Source of the DNA: Verrucomicrobiota bacterium | Lineage (GTDB): Bacteria > Verrucomicrobiota > Verrucomicrobiia > Chthoniobacterales > UBA10450 | NCBI GenBank assembly: GCA_003218135.1 | Contig: QHNQ01000027.1 | Location: 1 to 37,195 of the forward strand | Direction of reading: 5' to 3' | Length of the DNA stretch: 37,195 nucleotides | Part shown: positions 32,481 to 37,195 of the stretch, piece after piece | How the letters are laid out: the number at the start of each line of letters is the position of its first letter | How positions within the stretch are numbered: the first letter of the stretch is position 1 | Program-made: the position numbers and the translations under genes | Notes under the pieces: generated by a model | The model's database searches: none | The model's input: only the letters and a program-made list of their open reading frames with translations | What the model was told of the DNA's origin: nothing

Positions 32481-34562
32481 ATGCTGCGCAATATTCCTAG
32501 ACTCATCACTTCCAAACGCGGTCGCGCCTGGTTCTTTGCCTTGGTTTTGGCAGCCCTGACGATTTTTGCGTATCGGCCCGCGTGGAATGGCGGCTTTATC
32601 TGGGACGATGACGTGTATATAACGAATAACGAATTGCTGACTGCGCCTGATGGTTTGCGGCGCATCTGGTTTTCGCTCGATTCGCCTTCGCAATATTTTC
32701 CGCTGGTCTACAGCACGTTTCGCATCGAGCACGCGCTGTGGGGACTGAATCCGACCGGTTATCATTGGGTCAACCTTCTGCTTCATGCGGCCAACGCGCT
32801 GCTGGTCTGGCGAGTGCTGGCGCGTTTGAACGTGCCGGGGGCATGGCTGGCCGGCGCAATCTTCGCCCTGCATCCAGTGCAAGTGGAATCGGTGGCCTGG
32901 ATTACGGAGCGCAAGAATGTTCTCATGGGGTTTTTCTTTCTGCTGACGCTCCTGGCATGGCTCGCATTTGTTGATGAACGGACGAAGCGGCCGTGGCCCT
33001 TTTACGTGCTAGCTCTCATTTTTTACATGCTGGCGCTTTCGGCCAAGGCAACAGCCTGTACCTTGCCAGCAGCGCTGTTCTTGATTTTGTGGTTACAAAA
33101 GAAGGCCATCAATTGGAGGAGGACTTTCGAGATTCTTCCTTTCCTCGTTCTCGGTCTCGCCATGGGTTTATTAGCCATGTGGTGGGAGCATTATCATCAG
33201 GGGACGAGCCGAGCGGCCATTCCGTTCTTAAGTCCAGTCGACCGGGTTCTCGTCGCGAGCCGGGCTGTTTGGTTTTATGTAAGTAAACTTATCTGGCCGT
33301 CGAATCTAACCTTCATTTATCCGAAATGGAACATCTCAGCGGCGCACCTGTTGGATTACGTCTGGTTAGTGGCCGCAGTTGCGGTCTGCACGGCGATCTA
33401 CTGGTTGAGGCGCTACACCGGACGCAGCGTCGAGGTCGCGGCGGCCTTCTTTGTTGCCACACTTAGCCCAGTACTTGGGTTCATCATGCTCTTCACATAC
33501 CGCTATACGTTTGTGGCGGATCACTACCAGTATTTGGCGTGTATCGGGCCGATCGCCCTTGCCTCGGCGGGGATAGTCAGTTTGGCCGACGCCCTTAAGC
33601 AGCAGCGTGCCTTTATTTGTAGCGCGGCGCTATTTGCAGTTGCGATGTTGGCGATCTTGACTTGGTGGCAAAGCTCAATGTTCGGCGATGTGGAAACGCT
33701 TTGGCGCACTACTCTTGCAAGAAACCCGGAGTGCTGGATGGCTGATACCAACCTCGGCATTGTGCTTCTCGAGAAAGGACAGGTAGATGATGCAATCGCT
33801 CATTACCAGCACGCATTGCAACTGCAGCCGAATTGGTGGGATGCCGAGTACAATCTGGGGACGGCGCTTTTAAGCAAAGGCGAAGTAGACGAGGCGATTG
33901 TGCATAGTGAGAAAGCGGTCACCATGCAACCAAACGATCCCGATGCTCAGGTCGCTTTAGGCAGCGCTCTTCTTGAGAAGAAACGGATCGACGAAGCGAT
34001 AATGCACTACCAAGAAGCGCTTGCAATGCGGCCTGATTACTTTCTGGCCCGGTACGGCCTCGGCCGTGCTCTGCTTGAGAAAGGGGAACTCGATACTGCA
34101 ATCCAGCATTTTCGCGCAGCCCTGTTGATCTGGCCTGAGCATGCAGATTGTCACACCGTCCTTGCTGTTGCTCTCGATGAAAAAGGGGAAACAGCAGAAG
34201 CTATTCAGCATTACGAGAAAGCCCTGGAGATTTCTCCAAAATCCATTCCTGCCCTGACGAACCTGGGTTGGCTAATTGCTACTTGTTCCAATGGATCATT
34301 GAGAAATGGTGCCAAGGCAGTTGAAATTGCACGGCGAGCTGATGAGCTATCCGGAGGCTCCAATCCGATCGTGCTGCGTACGTTGGCGGCGGCGTACGCG
34401 GAGGCTGGACAATTTGGACAAGCGATTGAAACCGCTGGTGCTGCAATACAGCTATCACAGCTGTCAGGTGATCACTCGTTATCTTTGGCGCTCGAGGAAC
34501 AATTGCGTCTTTATCGACTCGGCATTCCATACCGCGAAGCAGCAAAGTTGAAGGAACCATGA
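32481..34562 (+). CDS. TMTC-like membrane glycosyltransferase with TPR array (subfamily B, copy 2)
   Basis: About 693 residues. TM1 is followed by GFIWDDDVYITNNELL (Asp42-Asp44), YHWVNLLLHAANALLVWRVLARL, ALHPVQVESVAWITERKNVLMG, LALSAKATACTLPAALFLI and the subfamily B block YRYTFVADHYQYLACIGPIAL. Six TPRs start at CWMADTNLGIVLLEKG, followed by the shared cap (WLIATCSNGSLRNGAKAV to LYRLGIPYRE). I prefer ATG 32481, where hydrophobic similarity begins; the open frame from 32373 would overlap the divergent GT39 gene. Only 88 bases (32393-32480) separate the two divergent starts, so a shared regulatory region is likely. Function is inferred as for the other paralogs. Confidence 0.78.
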   Translation: MLRNIPRLITSKRGRAWFFALVLAALTIFAYRPAWNGGFIWDDDVYITNNELLTAPDGLRRIWFSLDSPSQYFPLVYSTFRIEHALWGLNPTGYHWVNLLLHAANALLVWRVLARLNVPGAWLAGAIFALHPVQVESVAWITERKNVLMGFFFLLTLLAWLAFVDERTKRPWPFYVLALIFYMLALSAKATACTLPAALFLILWLQKKAINWRRTFEILPFLVLGLAMGLLAMWWEHYHQGTSRAAIPFLSPVDRVLVASRAVWFYVSKLIWPSNLTFIYPKWNISAAHLLDYVWLVAAVAVCTAIYWLRRYTGRSVEVAAAFFVATLSPVLGFIMLFTYRYTFVADHYQYLACIGPIALASAGIVSLADALKQQRAFICSAALFAVAMLAILTWWQSSMFGDVETLWRTTLARNPECWMADTNLGIVLLEKGQVDDAIAHYQHALQLQPNWWDAEYNLGTALLSKGEVDEAIVHSEKAVTMQPNDPDAQVALGSALLEKKRIDEAIMHYQEALAMRPDYFLARYGLGRALLEKGELDTAIQHFRAALLIWPEHADCHTVLAVALDEKGETAEAIQHYEKALEISPKSIPALTNLGWLIATCSNGSLRNGAKAVEIARRADELSGGSNPIVLRTLAAAYAEAGQFGQAIETAGAAIQLSQLSGDHSLSLALEEQLRLYRLGIPYREAAKLKEP

Positions 34563-34649
34563 TTGACTTTGTTATAGACGAGCTCGGTGCTTCGGCGAGT
34601 AATCGGGTGTTTCTGTGACGCGCCAGGTTGGACGTGGCCACCGGAGTCG

Positions 34650-35918
34650 TCAAAGCTCGTTGCGCAAAATTTCAAAAACAGCTGTGCTGTCCAGTACCCC
34701 TTGCAGCGCGTCTGTTCCAGGTCCGCTGCCGAAGGCAACCACGTCTTCCACCGTGACCAGCGCTGATTTCGTGTAGAACGCTGCCGGCTCTGGCTGTTCG
34801 GTTTCCTGAGTGTCGCTTTTGTTTTGGTTTCCGGGGATTTTCGCCGGACCATAGGACTTGGTGCCATGAGGGCCGGTTGCCCACGTGATCCAGGGCTGGC
34901 CAGCTGAGTTAAAGCCCAGCAAGGCTATACCGCTATCTTTGCGAAAAGGAAACCCATTCAAGCTTAGTCCACCCATTGCCAAATCACCGCATACTATGAT
35001 CGTCGATTTTGGCCCACCATAGCTTCGTGCGATACCGACCGCGCGGTCCAGTTCAACTGTTTGGCTGAGGGTCCTTTCTCCGTTGTTTTCCTGTGCTGCT
35101 TTGCGCATTAGCCCTGCATCGACGACAAGAAAATAGCCGCCGGTGTTGTATTGAAGTAATTGGATTGCGCGCCGCACCATATCGGAAAGACTCGGCTGTT
35201 GATTTCTTTGTTCGAGCTGATTTGTGAAGGCCAGGTCTCCATCGTCGAAAACGCCGAACAGTTTCGGTCGACGCCACGCTGGAATTGTTTCCAATTCAGT
35301 TCGTGTTCGAACAATATCGAATCCGTTACCGCGGAGCTCCAACAACAGATCGCGATTATCTTGTCTGTCCCCCCCCTTCGTGATGGGAAGAAACTGCGCC
35401 GCGCCACCGCCCATTGCGATGTCGATGTTGCCCCGGTCTACAAACTCAGCTGCGATTTTGTCCACATCGCTGGGCTCAAGCGGGTGCGCGTAGAAAGCCG
35501 CGCTAGTCGGATCGGTAAGCTTTGTGTCCGTTACCAAACCGATGGCTCGTCCGTGTTCGCGCGCTAGTTCGACAATGTTCTTGATAGGTTTCCCATCTGC
35601 ATTGATCGCAAGATTGTGATTGGTCACTCGCTCGCCCGTCGCGATCGCAGTCGCAGCAGCTGCTTGATCGGGAGCAGCGAAATCCTTGGAATAATTCGTC
35701 ATTAAGGCTGCGTTTGGCATCGAGTCCAGATTCAAGCGCGTCTCGACTCCAGCGGCGTAGGCGCGCGTAGGCGCGAGCCGGGCAGGCGAAAGTCCTTCTC
35801 CGACAAACAAGATAATCCCGAAAGGCTTTCGGATTACCCAGTGCTGAAAATAAAGAACACCGACGCCTGCAAAAACGAGCAGACAAAAGAGCGCGAGCAA
35901 CTGATTGCGCCATTTCAC
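34650..35918 (-). CDS. Alkaline-phosphatase-fold protein, predicted catalytically inactive
   Basis: A 422-residue protein anchored by one N-terminal TM segment (about 6-24), with alkaline phosphatase similarity throughout: DQAAAATAIATGERV, IGLVTDTKLTDPTSAAFYAH, IDIAMGGGA, LSQTVELDRAVGIA, and TVEDVVAFGSGPGTDALQGV near the end. The active site is largely gone when aligned by eye to E. coli PhoA: Asp51 is Glu41, nucleophile Ser102 is Gln85, Glu322 is Asp267, Asp327 is Arg272, His331 is Gln276, His370 is Leu313 and His412 is Val388. Only Asp369 (Asp312) is clearly kept. A binding or scaffold role is inferred. The start is GTG 35918. A G8 run lies within the gene. It is divergent from gpmI. Confidence 0.85.
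   Translation of the reverse strand: MKWRNQLLALFCLLVFAGVGVLYFQHWVIRKPFGIILFVGEGLSPARLAPTRAYAAGVETRLNLDSMPNAALMTNYSKDFAAPDQAAAATAIATGERVTNHNLAINADGKPIKNIVELAREHGRAIGLVTDTKLTDPTSAAFYAHPLEPSDVDKIAAEFVDRGNIDIAMGGGAAQFLPITKGGDRQDNRDLLLELRGNGFDIVRTRTELETIPAWRRPKLFGVFDDGDLAFTNQLEQRNQQPSLSDMVRRAIQLLQYNTGGYFLVVDAGLMRKAAQENNGERTLSQTVELDRAVGIARSYGGPKSTIIVCGDLAMGGLSLNGFPFRKDSGIALLGFNSAGQPWITWATGPHGTKSYGPAKIPGNQNKSDTQETEQPEPAAFYTKSALVTVEDVVAFGSGPGTDALQGVLDSTAVFEILRNEL
35369..35376 (-). repeat. G8 homopolymer inside the alkaline-phosphatase-fold gene
   Basis: Eight C on the plus strand (G8 in the coding strand) encode the Lys-Gly-Gly-Asp region near residues 181-184. A one-base slip would frameshift the protein after about 43% of its length. 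Runs of this length are slippage-prone. Confidence 0.9.
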
Positions 35919-36003
35919 GAGGCCGATGTAGGCGCGCGTCTACTGGGTGTCAACGAAAGAACCGCTTGTGGGTCTTCTCGTTCACCGGCAAAGTGCGCGA
36001 CGT

Positions 36004-37195
36004 ATGGCTGGCCCGGTGATGCTCATTATTCGGGACGGGTGGGGCATCAATCCAGGCGGCAGGGAAAAGCGCGACGAGAACGGAGACGCCACGCTGCTCG
36101 CATCCACTCCCTTTCACGACAAGCTGTACGCGGATTATCCACGCTCTAGGTTGAGCGCCAGTGGGGCTGATGTTGGTCTGCCGGAGGGGCAAATGGGCAA
36201 CTCGGAGGTCGGCCATCTTAATCTCGGAGCGGGCCGAATTGTTTATCAAGACCTGACGCGAATTAACAACGCGATCAAAGAAGGCGAACTAACATGTAAC
36301 CGAGTATTGCAGGAGACCTTCGCCGCCGCGCGGGGTCATCGGCTTCACCTTTTAGGACTAGTTTCTGACGGCGGCGTGCACAGTCATTATTCGCACATGA
36401 TTGCGCTTGCGAATGCGGCGCGCGAAGCAGGGGTCACAGAGATCTTCGTCCATGCTTTCACAGATGGTCGAGACACTTCTCCGACTGGTGGCGCCGGTTT
36501 TTTAAAGACATGCGAAAAGGAGCTTGAGAAAAGCGGCGCCAAGATAATGACCGTGATTGGCCGCTATTTCGCTATGGATCGGGATCGGCGTTGGGACCGC
36601 ACGAAAAGAGCCTGGGACGCCATCGTTCTCGGTCGCGGTGAATTCTGCGAATCGTCGCCTTCCGCGGCGGTAGCGCGACAATATGAACTTGGCAAAACGG
36701 ACGAGTTCATGCCGCCGCTGATTTTCTCTCAATTCAATGACCAGCGGGTACGCGATAGCGATTCAGTTTTGTTTTTCAACTTCCGCGCCGATCGCGCGAG
36801 GCAACTGTCGCAAGCATTTCTGTTGAAAGATTTCGATGGTTTTGACCGCGAGGTGTGGCCGCAAGTGCACTTTGTCACGCTGACGCAATACGATGTTACT
36901 TATTCCTCGCCGTTTATTTTTGCACCGGAAGAGCTGGCCCATATTCTCGGCGAAATCGTTAGCGCGGCCGGCAAATCACAATTGCGCATCGCTGAGACGG
37001 AGAAATACGCGCACGTGACTTACTTTTTTAACGGCGGAATCGAGAAACCGTTCCCCGGTGAAGACCGCAAACTGGTTCCCTCGCCAAAGGTCGCTACGTA
37101 CGACTTGCAGCCCGAGATGAGCGCATTTGAGGTCACCGATGAAGTGCTTGCGCGCATGACGAACTACGATCTGATCATCCTGAACTTCGCGAATC
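36004..37195 (+). CDS. gpmI: 2,3-Bisphosphoglycerate-independent phosphoglycerate mutase (partial, 3' end off the window)
   Basis: A glycolytic/gluconeogenic enzyme interconverting 3- and 2-phosphoglycerate with two Mn ions. The frame is open from ATG 36004 to the window end (397 codons of an expected 510-550). N-terminal LIIRDGWG has the metal ligand Asp11, and GQMGNSEVGHLNLGAGR holds the serine nucleophile Ser67. Also present are SDGGVHSH, HAFTDGRDTSPTGGAG, GRYFAMDRDRRWDR, FFNFRADRARQLS and AETEKYAHVTYFFNGG, so it appears active. A GTG 36 bases upstream in frame is a less likely start. It belongs to the same superfamily as the divergent alkaline-phosphatase-fold gene 85 bases away. Confidence 0.95.
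   Translation, partial: MAGPVMLIIRDGWGINPGGREKRDENGDATLLASTPFHDKLYADYPRSRLSASGADVGLPEGQMGNSEVGHLNLGAGRIVYQDLTRINNAIKEGELTCNRVLQETFAAARGHRLHLLGLVSDGGVHSHYSHMIALANAAREAGVTEIFVHAFTDGRDTSPTGGAGFLKTCEKELEKSGAKIMTVIGRYFAMDRDRRWDRTKRAWDAIVLGRGEFCESSPSAAVARQYELGKTDEFMPPLIFSQFNDQRVRDSDSVLFFNFRADRARQLSQAFLLKDFDGFDREVWPQVHFVTLTQYDVTYSSPFIFAPEELAHILGEIVSAAGKSQLRIAETEKYAHVTYFFNGGIEKPFPGEDRKLVPSPKVATYDLQPEMSAFEVTDEVLARMTNYDLIILNFAN

Noticed and set aside
20064-34562. The TPR proteins as soluble O-GlcNAc transferases
   Set aside because: The N-terminal halves are polytopic membrane domains with a DD motif; no GT41 catalytic domain follows the TPRs.
1-37195. tRNA genes, CRISPR arrays, insertion sequences or prophage genes
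   Set aside because: TTCGAA-type matches fall inside coding genes without cloverleaf arms, no regularly spaced repeats were seen, and no transposase or integrase was recognised.

Overview
The window looks like a chromosomal segment of a Gram-negative, soil-type bacterium. The best guess is Verrucomicrobiota (Chthoniobacterales-like). The evidence is an outer-membrane TonB-dependent receptor, a complete E1alpha/E1beta/E2 pyruvate dehydrogenase operon, many membrane-anchored TPR proteins of a type common in Verrucomicrobiota and Planctomycetota, and hairpin-rich intergenic repeats. The phylum call is inference. No tRNA, rRNA, CRISPR array, transposase or phage gene was recognised.

Layout. 1-563 (-): N-terminal part of a Cache-domain sensor that runs off the left edge. 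832-3287 (+): a processive family-2 glycosyltransferase coupled by a GTGA overlap to an L,D-transpeptidase, a cell-envelope pair. 3438-4407 (+): ribosomal protein S20 and a DUF6580 membrane protein. 4413-7801 (+): pdhA-pdhB-pdhC, with an unusual Lys/Glu-rich linker in E2. 7813-9403 (-): a DUF1232 protein and a SAM O-methyltransferase. 9543-10688 (+): a dNTP triphosphohydrolase. 10892-12929 (-): a LON-substrate-binding-domain protein, then type I 3-dehydroquinate dehydratase and riboflavin synthase, the last two a tight pair. 12987-13223: a frameshifted four-helix-bundle (S23-type) gene. 13268-16219 (+): a large membrane protein fused to a spermidine-synthase-like domain that lacks the catalytic motif. 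16583-19816 (+): a TonB-dependent receptor behind what look like two tandem A-tract promoters.

20064-34562 is the most unusual part. Five paralogous polytopic membrane proteins with C-terminal TPR arrays resemble the GT-C type TMTC O-mannosyltransferases. They are interleaved with a GT39-type glycosyltransferase and a sixth TPR protein whose N-terminal membrane domain carries a different, histidine-rich motif set. Two subfamilies are visible: three genes on the minus strand, two on the plus strand. All five share a C-terminal cap after the TPRs, while TPR number varies from about 3 to 7. I infer a protein O-glycosylation or cell-surface glycan locus that grew by gene duplication. No substrate can be named from sequence.

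34650-37195: an alkaline-phosphatase-fold protein that has lost its serine nucleophile and most metal ligands (a predicted pseudoenzyme, with a G8 homopolymer inside the gene). It is divergent from a partial, apparently intact cofactor-independent phosphoglycerate mutase (gpmI) that runs off the right edge.
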